Shown here one piece after another: positions 1-9,062 of a stretch of DNA of 21,452 bases. The position numbers and the translations under genes are program-made. This DNA comes from Phoronis australis (lineage: Eukaryota; Phoronida; Phoronidae). The number at the start of each line of letters is the position of its first letter. Position 1 is the first letter of the stretch. The DNA lies in the NCBI GenBank assembly GCA_002633005.1, contig NMRA01000116.1, forward strand, positions 692,521 through 713,972. Reading direction: 5' to 3'. Below the pieces are notes generated by a model. The model did not search any database, had not been told where the DNA came from, and worked only from the letters and a program-made list of their open reading frames with translations.

Positions 1-1682
1 TCTTACTTGTTTCCCCATCACTAAATCTAGAGCTCATTCTACAGGTATTACAGACTGACCACGCATACAGACAAAATGTACAGACCAAGCAAGTCACTGG
101 ATGGAAAAAAACGAGGATGTGAAGAATCAATATGCATGCAAGAATTTGTTGCTTTTCCAGAGTACAAGATGAGCAATCTATTAACCTTCACTTTCGGTAG
201 AACCTATGAATGGCAATAAAATTTCAGCCACAGGGCAGTGAAAACACGTGACAAAATTGTGAAAGTTCATAGCATTCAGTACTGAGACATACTCTAAAAA
301 CACAAACCAAAATGAATGTTTTTTAAGAATATGCATTGTGTGCTTTTAAGCCTTTACTTCAGCTAGTACAAACGTGGTTTGCTCTAGTCTGAAGTTCCTG
401 ATTTTAATTTGATGTTATACCTGGTTATGCTAATGGTAAAACAGATTCACTAGCTACATTTTCCATAGTCATCTTTTATCCAACAACCATCATATTATAT
501 CACAGAGAAAAGATGTCAGAGTCCCTTCGCAACGACTTGATGTTTCCTAACTAGGAGCAAGTGTCTGTTGAAACTACATATTTGTTGCTCTGCTAATACT
601 AGAGAAACATTCAGCTCATGCCACGAACAAGGTGATAATAATTTCAATTGCAGGAGCGTTCCCTGCTGCTCATCACTTTCAAAATATTCTAATTAAAGAA
701 CCATGAGATTTTTAGGTTTGCAAAAATGATCACGCTTAACCAATCTTGATATACTTCCGGCGTTGTAGGAGGATGCTCAACACTTAGCTTGAAGCCAAGT
801 TGCATTTGGCTACTTGCTGAAAATCCCAGGTCGCCACAGGAAATCTGACGTCGTCCAAAACTGATGTTTGTCATCAGAATAGTTCGCTAAAAAAGGTTGT
901 GTCGTACTCCATTCTTGGGAACTTACGTCGCATATCCAGAATGCAGGTGATCATATACACTGTAGGCGCTAGTTTAACTCATCTTGCATGATTATCGCCA
1001 CCTTCCACCTGTTTACTTCTTTATGTAATTTTAATGCAAGTTTGACAATTGCTAACTGCTGTGGTGGAAAATGCACTGATTTCATGAAATAAACGAAGCA
1101 ATTGTAAAGAAAGGTATCAAATCTAAGAAAACTGTTTGTAACTTAAAATTTGGCAGTCAACACAAACTTTGAAACAAATTTCGAGGGAATTATTGTCTGA
1201 CTTTGATACTCGCAGTGGTGACTTCGTGGTGACTTGGAATTTTTCCCAGGTGACCACACAATATGAAGTTCACCAAATCAAGCACTGTAAGACATAATTG
1301 TCTCAGGTTATGTTACTGAAGCTTAATACGTAATAATCATCAAGCATTTTGGTTATGTAGGACCCCATCAAAATGTCCATCTTTGGAACATCTTACAAAA
1401 TGCTGATTGGATTCACGTGAAAATATGCTTTATAAACTAATCCCCAGCAAGAAGTCAGGAATGTTTTTTAAAATGTTCCACATTTGTGTGAGGGGCTACC
1501 AGAATGTAGGAATTGCATAAATTTCATGACTTTTTTACATTGCATAAAACAAAACGAAACGGTAATTTAGCAAACTGTAACGGCATTTTTGAGATTTATC
1601 TTGAACATTATGTTATACAACGCCAAGTAAAATTCTACAGTTTTGTAAATATTTGACTTAATGTACAGACTTGTTCATAAGG
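1..1682. other. AT-rich stretch without a recognised gene
   Basis: I see no supported gene here. A near-perfect hairpin lies at 1226-1257 (GTGGTGACTTGG against CCAGGTGACCAC, 10 of 12 pairing). On the minus strand 959-927 is a 33-base open segment between an AG and a GTAAGT donor, with one overhanging base at its end; this could be a micro-exon but is too short to judge. A minus-strand open frame at 874-689 has no recognisable motif. Confidence 0.5.
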
Positions 1683-2022
1683 CACTACAAACTATACTTT
1701 CAGCAAACAATATGGCAAACGTTGTCAGTTAACAACACTTACGAATCATACACCCTACTACATTTCAATGATTCTGTTATAGACACCAGACTACTTAGTA
1801 TGCCCATCCTCTGTTTTTAGTATGTGTCACAACAAATGCTGTATATGAAGTGGTGGCTGGTTCTCGAAAATGAAAAACATTGCATCCTTGCAGAAGGCTT
1901 TATCAGTCCTGAGAGAGCACAATAAAGAATGGAATCCAAGATGTTTTGAAGTTGATGAATCTGATATAGAAACTCAAGCAATTAAAACTGTGTAACTTTG
2001 TTTTCAAGTACTTTCTTACTTT
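1683..2022 (+). pseudogene. Mutator-like (MULE) transposase catalytic-core remnant
   Basis: Three adjoining plus-strand frames read as consecutive parts of a MULE-type DDE transposase. Frame one (1683-1787) contains QQTIWQ and ends in VIDT, matching the family's QTxWQ and the first catalytic Asp in LDAT. Frame two (1799-1858) reads YAHPLFLVCVTTNAVYEVVA, which matches the conserved beta-strand after that Asp. Frame three (from 1858) reads WFSKMKNIASLQKAL, then LREHNKEWNPRCFEVDESDIE, where VDESDIE fits the second Asp region. After a stop at 1993 the same frame reads LCFQVLSY, like the family's LCxFHVL. At least two frameshifts, one internal stop (1796) and missing termini make it inactive. The motif match is what I see; the family name rests on general knowledge of PF10551-type proteins. 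A host gene derived from a MULE is a less likely alternative. Confidence 0.6.
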
Positions 2023-2378
2023 ACACAGTAGTAATGACATTACTGAACTGGTAAATGTTTTGTAAGAGCCCCAATTTAATGCCTATAGCATTCCCCATTT
2101 TCCGTTAAACTGCTTGGTCACAACACACTACTGTTCTCCGTATACGATATATAGATTTCACCGCTAATCTTAAGCATTGCATAAAACCCCATTAGGTTCA
2201 CACAAGGTTTTGGCCTTAAAGGTACAAAAAGGAAAATTAAACCACTTCACTTGCTGAGATCTGAAACTTTGTTATAACTAGAGACCCTACATGTTGCTTT
2301 TCAGATGAAATGACAACACAGCCCACCATACAGGAGAAACAGTTCCTTTTAAAATCTGAATTATATTTGCATACTTAC
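1996..2378. other. no recognised gene beyond the transposase tail
   Basis: Apart from the last transposase-like codons at the left edge and the candidate exon boundary at the right edge, I see no repeat, motif or long frame in this AT-rich stretch. Confidence 0.4.
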
Positions 2379-2501
2379 GTATTTTGACTCTTAAAAATGA
2401 CCAGAAAACATAACTAGGCGTTCGTAGGGGTGGTTCCAATTTTACTTCTTTTGTTATTTTTTCAAGCATTTTACTTGTTACAGCCAGCGAATACACGTTT
2501 G
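2379..2501 (-). CDS. candidate internal exon, unknown protein
   Basis: On the minus strand a 123-base open segment runs from an AG acceptor (GATCTCTAG at 2510-2502) to a strong GTAAGTAT donor (2378-2371). With two bases completing a codon at the start and one base over at the end, both flanking introns would be phase 1. The peptide includes SLAVTSKMLEKITKEVKLEP and then TPSYVFWSFLRVKI, mixed charged and aromatic with no motif I recognise. The pyrimidine tract before the acceptor is weak. A 33-base segment at 959-927 has the same phases and could be a downstream exon, but that is speculation. A chance open frame in AT-rich DNA remains quite possible. Confidence 0.22.
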
Positions 2502-2729
2502 CTAGAGATCACAGATTTAACTTTCGTATCTGTAACAAGTCTTGCTACAATTTCAAAGACCAGGGCTACTCATATTTACTGTCCCAAATATCCTTTCTAA
2601 ACCTCTAGTAAGGCCAAAGACTAATTTCACAGCAAAAGGTCGATGAAAGAAAATCCATTTGTAACACCAAACATGGGTTGTAAAGCCCCTAGAACTACGT
2701 ACTTGTTAATTTTCTGTGTGTGTGTGCAG

Positions 2730-2843
2730 AGATCTTTCTTTGTGACTTCCACAGGGAAGACGCCTGGTATCACTGGGTATACTCCTACATTAACTGAGTG
2801 GTGGCACACAAGGACGAAATTCTTACTGCTTACTTCCCTTCGA
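2730..2843 (+). CDS. candidate internal exon, unknown protein
   Basis: A 114-base, 38-codon open segment lies between an acceptor with a T/TG-rich tract (TTTTCTGTGTGTGTGTGCAG, ending at 2729) and a donor CGA|GTAAGA (GT at 2844). Length and frame allow phase 0 on both sides. It encodes RSFFVTSTGKTPGITGYTPT followed by LTEWWHTRTKFLLLTSLR. Local GC is visibly higher than in the flanks and codon use is unremarkable, which favours real coding sequence. The opposite strand is also open (2890-2627) but ends without a good donor, so the plus strand is preferred. I do not recognise the protein. Confidence 0.33.
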
Positions 2844-3140
2844 GTAAGACCACAACACTGAAAATGCCCATGGTCTTCATGAATAAACACTGCTGAAGCT
2901 TGACAGTGATATGATGAGAAAGCAAAATAATGTTATTATTAAGTAACATTGTCTGCTACATGAGGACTCATCTTTAAAATAATACCACAAAATAAAACCT
3001 TTAAGTTTCAAACTATAAAAGACAACCAGTTAAGATCATGAAGGTCAATGTTTGCAGAATTCAAAGACTAACTGTCATATGTGTTGAATTCGAGAAATTC
3101 TCTGCTAAAACAATAACACTTCGAGAGGAAGTAAAGACAG
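2844..3140. other. AT-rich spacer, nothing recognised
   Basis: I see no frame, RNA or repeat that I can support between the candidate exon and the MITE. Confidence 0.4.
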
Positions 3141-3293
3141 GCCTCCCGTTCAGTAACGCTAGGACCTCGCTAAAAAGCAAGACTTAGCGAGATTACGTGA
3201 AATACTGCCGTGTATTTTAAATGAAACGTGACTTTAACTAGGTTTTAGCCAGGTCCTAGCGTAGGTCCTGGCGTCTACTGAACGCAGGCAGGG
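3141..3293. mobile_element. small MITE-like inverted-repeat element
   Basis: The ends are imperfect inverted repeats. The left end (3141-3176) shares CGTTCAGTA, then ACGCTAGGACC and GCTAAAA, with the reverse complement of the right end (3243-3293). The right arm carries an extra AGGACC-containing unit. Just inside the left arm is a perfect 8-bp stem CTCGCTAA (3166-3173) / TTAGCGAG (3184-3191). There is no coding capacity. I cannot define a clear target duplication, so exact ends and superfamily are unresolved. Confidence 0.6.
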
Positions 3294-4437
3294 AATCCCT
3301 CTTGACAGAACGCATGCACGTGACATACGTCACTTCCACCTAGATTGGCTGGTTGACATTGTCCCGCTCCCAATGTCTGGTCAACTTTCGAACGTAAAGA
3401 AAAATACTCCAAACTCATCCAAAACTCACTGTATTTAAAAAACCTTCAAGAAAGCTTATACGCCACGACATGATACAGGTTTTATGCAAGATGAGTAACG
3501 TTTACTTTTCTTATTTTATACTATTTTTCACGTTCCAAGGCACTTTAACGGAGACCCCTATTTCACAGTAATTTGGTAGTACATTCGCGGTGCGAATTCG
3601 CCTTTTAAAATGGGCCCCATACGCTCAAACCTCGTATTCTGCCGGGTCTCGATCCTATCCCCAAGGATTTCCAACCAAACTAACTAGCTTTTTGGTTTCT
3701 TTTTGATTCGAACTTTACCGTTCCACGGTATTTTTCTTGCTTACTCTTTTAGTTATTTGTCAAAGCCCAGATGACGAGGGAAGCTAATGATGTGCTGTAG
3801 GTTCGTAGATTTTGTATTTTATGAGACAATTAAAAAATGCGATGTCATCTTTAGACCACCATAAGGTTTAAACTGGTGTTATAAACAAGGTTTTACTAGA
3901 CCCCTGGTTCAAAAGTTAAACCAACTATGTGAAATGAAAATTCAGTATCTTTAAACCTGCCCGGTATAAGTCCAATTTCAACTACTCTTAGTTTGAAACC
4001 GACCTTCTTGAATTCCGCTAGCTGTATGTGGACCAACGTGAACGCTTACCTGAGTTTTCATTTGGTTACATAATACGTATTATCTTAAATCTCCGGCATT
4101 CCTAAATTGCAAGAAAAAGAGTTATTTCAAGCTATCTTTATTTATTAAATTAATGGTTCATAACGAAAGAGGTCGCTAATCACGTGCAGTAAATGTCCTC
4201 TTGCTTTGGTCTCACGCCTTTGTTTCATTCTCTTAGTAGCCGTCTATTGTTTTTATATCCGTTTTTGTACCCGACTTGTAAATTTGGGGAATTGTATAAT
4301 AAGCTGGTAAAACTCATTCCAAATTCTAAAACATGCTTGGCGGAAGAAAATATGACCGACGGTACATTATGATCTTACTATTCTCCATTTTACAAATACG
4401 AACTGTTCTCAATCAACCACATTGCCAGCTCAGGTCT
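3294..4437. other. no recognised gene
   Basis: Mostly AT-rich DNA with no open frame, tandem repeat or transposon end that I can support. Confidence 0.4.
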
Positions 4438-4681
4438 CAGTGGCAGATTTAGGGGGGGGGGGGGNAGTTCAGGGTGCGAATTGCTAACTAGCATATGCGT
4501 GCACCATGGGCCTTGAACAAACCCAGTTTACCGGTTTTTTTTTAGTAATAAGATCCACAAACCCAAAATTCGAGACCCCTGCATCCCTACATTTTAGGCT
4601 GGGCGCGCGCGTGTGGTGAAATTCACTGAGGTTATTCCTGTGCCCTGGCCCCCCTAACTCAAAATCCTGAATCCGCCCATG
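4438..4681 (+). mobile_element. hAT-like non-autonomous element 1 (244 bp)
   Basis: The left end is CAGTGGCAGATTTAGG followed by a run of 13 G and an N. The right end is ATCCGCCCATG, whose complement CATGGGCGGAT resembles the left terminus. The element is flanked by the perfect 5-bp direct repeat GGTCT (4433-4437 and 4682-4686). CAGTGGCGGAT termini with a short duplication fit the hAT5 group, which I know to make 5-6 bp duplications. There is no transposase. It abuts the LTR-retrotransposon remnant. The N at 4465 follows the G-run and is probably a sequencing ambiguity. Confidence 0.65.
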
Positions 4682-4686
4682 GGTCT

Positions 4687-4920
4687 GGCCCCGTATTCCC
4701 ACAGGTTCATATAGCTGGGCTTCCAGAAGTGCTCACCCCAGTTACTCAAGTTTGAATGAAGCCCAATAGAGATGCCCGACGGCCTGATTGCACGCTGAAG
4801 GACTGCCAGCGGCCTCCCGCCAGCAGTATAAATAACACAGATATCCGGGAATCCATAAAAATGGCAAATCACTAGACAATACAGAAAGATCAAGGACGAA
4901 TGATGTTGGCTATTACAACA
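4687..4920 (-). mobile_element. 3' LTR remnant of an LTR retrotransposon
   Basis: Read on the minus strand, a polypurine tract (AAGGGAGGAGGTAA, 4934-4921) sits directly before TGTTGTAATAGCC (starting at 4920), as expected for the start of a 3' LTR with its TG. About 75 bases of this LTR recur as a diverged direct copy at 5645-5729, the presumed 5' LTR. Shared blocks include TGTTGTAAT, then CATTCGT, TGATTTG, and TTTATGGAT followed by CCCG. The far end of this LTR is not defined and stops at hAT element 1. Confidence 0.5.
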
Positions 4921-4934
4921 TTACCTCCTCCCTT
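4921..4934 (-). other. polypurine tract of the LTR retrotransposon
   Basis: AAGGGAGGAGGTAA on the minus strand, immediately upstream of the LTR's TG. This position and composition are typical of the primer for plus-strand DNA synthesis in Ty3/Gypsy and Copia elements. Confidence 0.5.
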
Positions 4935-5222
4935 AAAAAGTGTGGGGACCAACATCATTCGCCAAATATGAAAAACATCCTAAAAATTTAACAATATACC
5001 CCTTACCCAAAACGAAGCCACTACGACGAAGTACTGAGACCAAGAGTGTTAGTATGACAATTATGACAAATCCTTGGGAAGCAGACAATAACGCACATAG
5101 GTTAAATACGGATGGAGTGTACCAAAAAATTATAAAAAGAGTTCAGAATGCCAGCACATTCCGAACACATGAAGTAAATCATAAACAGAAAACCTAACAG
5201 GGTCTCAAGTCCCAACCCACCC
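4935..5222 (-). mobile_element. shortened internal region of the LTR retrotransposon
   Basis: Between the polypurine tract and the hAT insertion only about 290 bases of presumed internal sequence remain. I see no gag, protease, reverse transcriptase or integrase motif in any frame. The copy is therefore either a non-autonomous element or a large internal deletion. The open frame at 4940-5197 on the plus strand is antisense to the element and is not convincing. Confidence 0.4.
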
Positions 5223-5582
5223 CACAGGCGGATTTGGGGGGCAGGAGGCCCGCCCCCTCCCCCTAATTGGCTGTCGCAAGCAAAATGAAACTGCACCAGC
5301 TTTTAAACGTGAGGAAATATTGAGTATTGAGCTCAGTAACGAGGACCGGTAGCGGACAAAGACGAGGGGGAATGGCTCAAATCCCAGATCGCGGCGGAAT
5401 CCTTTTCCCTTTTTGTTTTAGCTCTCCGATAGATTTTCCGAACACAAGGTCCACGTGCCCGGCCGGACCCCGCAACTTTCGGGCTTCCTGCGCGTCACAT
5501 ACTCTCACTCTCGCGCTACGGTGCTCAATTCCCCGAAGCAACATGTTGCCCCCCCTCTTATGGTATCCTAGATCCGCCACTG
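5223..5582 (-). mobile_element. hAT-like non-autonomous element 2 (360 bp)
   Basis: On the minus strand it begins CAGTGGCGGATCTAGGAT, followed by a G-run and GCAAC, the same start as element 3 at 8297. The other end is CACAGGCGGATTTGG on the plus strand at 5223. The flanking pentamers CACCC (5218-5222) and CACTC (5583-5587) match at 4 of 5 positions, agreeing with the 5-bp duplication of the other two copies. It splits the retrotransposon remnant, so it inserted later. Open frames on both strands inside it (5327-5611, 5377-5580) have no transposase motif. Confidence 0.6.
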
Positions 5583-5729
5583 CACTCCCTGACAGGAGAG
5601 CAGTCAGCTAACGGGAAAAGTACTCGCTAGGGAGACTCCATGGACATTCGGGGATCCATAAAGGTGACAAATCACAAGACACCATAGAATGATCAATAAC
5701 GAATGGAAGGCGCTGACGATTACAACAAT
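5583..5729 (-). mobile_element. 5' LTR fragment of the LTR retrotransposon
   Basis: Read leftward from 5729 on the minus strand this begins TGTTGTAATCGTCAGCGCC and follows the 4687-4920 LTR for about 75 bases, then diverges. It has no polypurine tract outside it, as expected for the outer edge of a 5' LTR. hAT element 2 interrupts it or the adjacent leader. Confidence 0.45.
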
Positions 5730-7514
5730 ATGCAAAAATCTAAAAACAACACTGCAGAGCTCTGTTTAAGCAATTGTTATATTACTGCTCAGTAGTTGCA
5801 GGAGGTCGCGGGCAGTGCTACGTAAAGCTGACTTTCCTGTGTTTGTAACTTTCATTTTGAGCAACAAAACACGTTTCCTGTTGAGGTGAACCAACAGAGC
5901 ACTTATCCAGGTTGAACTGTCTACAGTCAGTTACCTACTAACAACTGGATACTCAAACGTATTTCACTGGCTATTGAAACCGTCTGATGTGTGACAACAG
6001 CTGTTAAAAGATTTCTTCAAAGGACCGTGTTATATCAAAGTAAGTAATAGGCCTATGTACGTGTCTCTCTTTTCTGTTATCAAATTACAAGCCTTTTTAT
6101 GCAGTGTAGTACCTCGACCGCAAAAAAAAAGAAAGTTATTAATGCTCCTATTCTCGTTTCGACCTGAGGTTCTTGAACATCAATTCATGAACGATCCCTT
6201 ACCGACGGCCATGTTATATGTGAACAGGTATTGACATACCAGCATGTACTACTGACCTGAGCATAAAACCTTTGTTACATGTTTGATAATTAATAGAAAT
6301 TTTGTTGTCTATTGTCCAAATGTTTATTACCGTTTCTTTACGTATGAGACGGATACCTGGGAGCTGGGCTGGCTGAAGTGAACCATAACTGTCAGCTAAC
6401 AGCTCACGACAACTGAAGGTATGGAAATACGAATGGCATAGTGAACTCAGCCGTGTGACATTGTTTTCCATATTGCACCCCGGTGTGACTAACAGTGCCC
6501 TGTAACATGGAAAATTCAAAATGTAGGTCAATGTCCACTCGATCATCAAACTGTCCCAAAATAGTTATGGTACTAAAATTGCAGCAGTTTAAATAACACT
6601 CAACATGCAATAAGGTCCCAAACATAACATCTGGTACAAAACTTTTAATTATGTGACGCTTCTGTCTCAGTTTTATTCGCTCAATATTTTATCGTCTCCA
6701 ACTCAGGCGCCGATTTCTCGGAACTACTGTGTTGAATATCGCTGTGAATTGCCAATTCAGTTGAAAATCCACAGATTTCAAAAGCGTATCTGTATTTTTG
6801 GGCCTCTAACTCTGGTCACATTTGTTTAAAGATTGATGCATTATTTAGAGAGGGTTTGGGGCCCTAATACCCTTACGAAGAATTTTTATTTTCATTTTTC
6901 ATTCTTCGTCCGGATCCAGTAGTTTGACCTTATTTTCTTGTAAAAACAAACCCCCAGCCCTTTATTGGGCCTATCCTATTGCCGCTGAGATGGCAAAATT
7001 GGTCCATTGCTGATGCCGTCCATTTTGCGTTGCATGGATTTTGAACCCAAGGTCGAAAGGAAACGTCCTTTTGGAATTCGGATACTGGGTGCTTCTTGGT
7101 CTGTTAATATCAGTTTTATTTTACAAAGTAACTTTTCACCCGCCTTAAAAAAATAAACTTGGACGTTCATCATGATAAAATCACCGATCCAAAACAATGT
7201 GTTCATTTTCTTCTTGTTTCACTGTTTCTACATTCCCCGTCTCGATTTTCCTAGTTTCTACATCATAATTTTATTGGTGTCTATGCCTCCGATAAATGTG
7301 CCACAACCTTCAACAAACACCACGGCAAACACTCTTACAATGACCACAGCAGTTTAAAACTCTCTAGAAAATGACTCCACTGTTTGTCCAGACTACCTTA
7401 TTCCTTTAATAACTTTTGAATTGTCAATAAGCATCTGTCAAGTTATTTTTAAATACGGCTATTCATTGGGTACCTCGCCAGTAGAGCCAGTTCCTCTCGA
7501 CTCACCCAAAACAG
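5730..7514. other. no recognised gene
   Basis: No supported gene. A perfect palindrome CAGAGCTCTG lies near 5755. A GTAAGTAA donor-like site starts at 6040 but the sequence upstream offers only a 39-base open segment. The minus-strand 111-codon frame at 6549-6214 has no motif, splice context or relative that I can name. TAGGCCTA occurs at 6048. Confidence 0.4.
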
Positions 7515-7656
7515 GACCTCCGGAGATCAAATGTGACCGACGCACCAGAAAATGGGACTGACGCACCTAAAACATGACCACCCCACCAGAAAACAGGACC
7601 GCCGGGGACTGAACATGACCGCCGGGGACTGAACATGACCGCCGGGGATTGAAATC
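7515..7656 (+). repeat. minisatellite, seven 20/21-bp units
   Basis: Seven head-to-tail units start at 7515, 7535, 7556, 7576, 7597, 7617 and 7637, each beginning GAC. The last three (20 bp: GACCGCCGGGGACTGAACAT) are nearly identical. The first four are diverged and alternate between 20 and 21 bp, with CACCAGAAAA in units 2 and 4. Identity is highest at the right end, so expansion there is probably the most recent. The 20-bp period is not a multiple of three, so it is not coding. Confidence 0.85.
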
Positions 7657-8006
7657 ATAATGACAAACAAGCTAAAATTTATTACCGGTAGGCCTACACA
7701 GATCATACAATGGAGCTATATTCCTATGCATAGGCAGGTCTTGTGCCGATTAATCCAACGAAATCTTTTGTGCGCAACAGGACACTTCGCTTTTTAACAC
7801 GCGGCGCTTTTGAGTTTTAACCACTAACCAACCACGTTGCACGCTTTTAAGCTAAATAATTATAACTTTATCCACTGCGTAAGTTTTAGAACAAAATGAA
7901 AATCGTTTTCTCCAATATTTGACGTTTTAGTCAAGAAAAAAAAAACAAAAAAGGCGTTCTGGTTCTCGGGTGAAGCATCATAACTAACCTTTTTGTGGCA
8001 AAGCAG
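7657..8006. other. no recognised gene
   Basis: AT-rich sequence with a TAGGCCTA palindrome at 7689 and a poly-A-rich tract near 7937. I see no frame or repeat boundary until the duplicated segment begins at about 8007. Confidence 0.4.
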
Positions 8007-8529
8007 TATACTAAATATACAGCTTGGCGCCGATGTGGGTAAAACACTGAACACATAAAATCTTCACCGAATTAGTGTTATTAACGACACTCTTCCTTGA
8101 GTAAACTAAATTATTTATCGGCGCTCGCCGGGAAAATTGTCGTTCTGTCGTTATTCTGCTGCTAAAATTGAGATGCGTTCTTTTAGGTCGGCTTACATTG
8201 ACCAGTTCCTTTTTTCACCGATTTTTCTTGTCTTCTACGAGGTTTCGTACATGGCACAACAAATTATCGGAACTGGTTTCATTTCGTCATAGATTTCAGT
8301 GGCGGATCTAGGATATCACAAGGGGGGGCAACATTTTGTCAGGCTGTAAGCATTTGCGCAAACCACGATTGTAGATGCGTGTAGCACCGAATGGGGGAAC
8401 CCCCTCCCGCCTAGGAAAATTTTCTGTTTTTTCCTCTAAAAATCAAGCATCTTCCTTGATTCCTGAAGTATTATCCAAGAAAAAAGTGCAAAAAACAAGG
8501 AGAACGTGTCAAACAGGAAAAACCGCACG

Positions 8530-8605
8530 CACCTTGACTAGAACTCACGACCTCGCGGATAGAGCGCTCATGCTTTACCACTACACCACCACGATTTACC
8601 TACTA
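8530..8605 (-). repeat. tRNA-derived SINE head within hAT element 3
   Basis: On the minus strand, TGGTGTAGTGG (8588-8578) matches the RNA polymerase III A box TRGYNNARNGG. GGTCGTGAGTTCTAGTC (8552-8536) resembles a B box and T-arm, at the normal tRNA spacing. The cloverleaf is degraded and there is no clear acceptor stem or CCA context, so I read it as a SINE head or tRNA-like relic and not a working tRNA gene. Confidence 0.55.
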
Positions 8606-9041
8606 ATTTGGGCTAAGAGACCCAGCACTTGTTTGTGGTCCACAGCGTTTGCGCGCGAAACCTACTTCTTTTTGTAATGCTTATTACACGTTTTATATTT
8701 TGTGCAATCGGTTCTTAACAAATTTGTTGTATTTAAAATAGTCTTCAAATGCCCAAAAGACCAAATCCGTTTTTCGTGTTGGCAATAATGCTTTGGAAAT
8801 CGTCTTAAGTTAAGGTTTTGACAAAGAGAGAATTATGAGTTACTGAGTTATTTATTCACCAAGGCTTCGATTAAAATTCACATCTTATCAGCAGTGTCTG
8901 TTTTTTCATGATCGTCACTCAGGTTCCATTTTCTTTAAAAAATGAAGTAAACTTTCTTCATTGCACAGTGGAGCATCCGACGGAAGCGGAGACGTAGTGC
9001 GCAGCGCCACTGCCGGTCGCCTGGGATATCACGGGAGAGCC

Positions 9042-9062
9042 AAAAAAAAAAAAAAAAAAAAA
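9042..9062 (+). repeat. 21-base poly-A tract
   Basis: An uninterrupted run of 21 A follows a GC-rich stretch (8966-9041), which looks like the tail of a retroposed sequence inside hAT element 3. The body before the tail was not recognised. Confidence 0.7.

Noticed and set aside
5327-5611. 94-codon plus-strand frame and its minus-strand partner
   Set aside because: Both lie mainly in hAT element 2, a non-autonomous copy; open frames here reflect GC-rich composition.
6214-6549. 111-codon frame on the minus strand
   Set aside because: No motif, no splice context and no unusual composition; length alone is within chance for a 21-kb window.
7515-7656. A CRISPR array
   Set aside because: Units are contiguous with no unique spacers and the context is eukaryotic; it is a minisatellite.
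8530-8605. A functional tRNA gene
   Set aside because: The A box is good but the stems are degraded and there is no acceptor-stem pairing; a SINE relic fits better.
8375-8677. 100-codon plus-strand frame
   Set aside because: It lies wholly inside hAT element 3 and is antisense to the tRNA-like module; no transposase motif.
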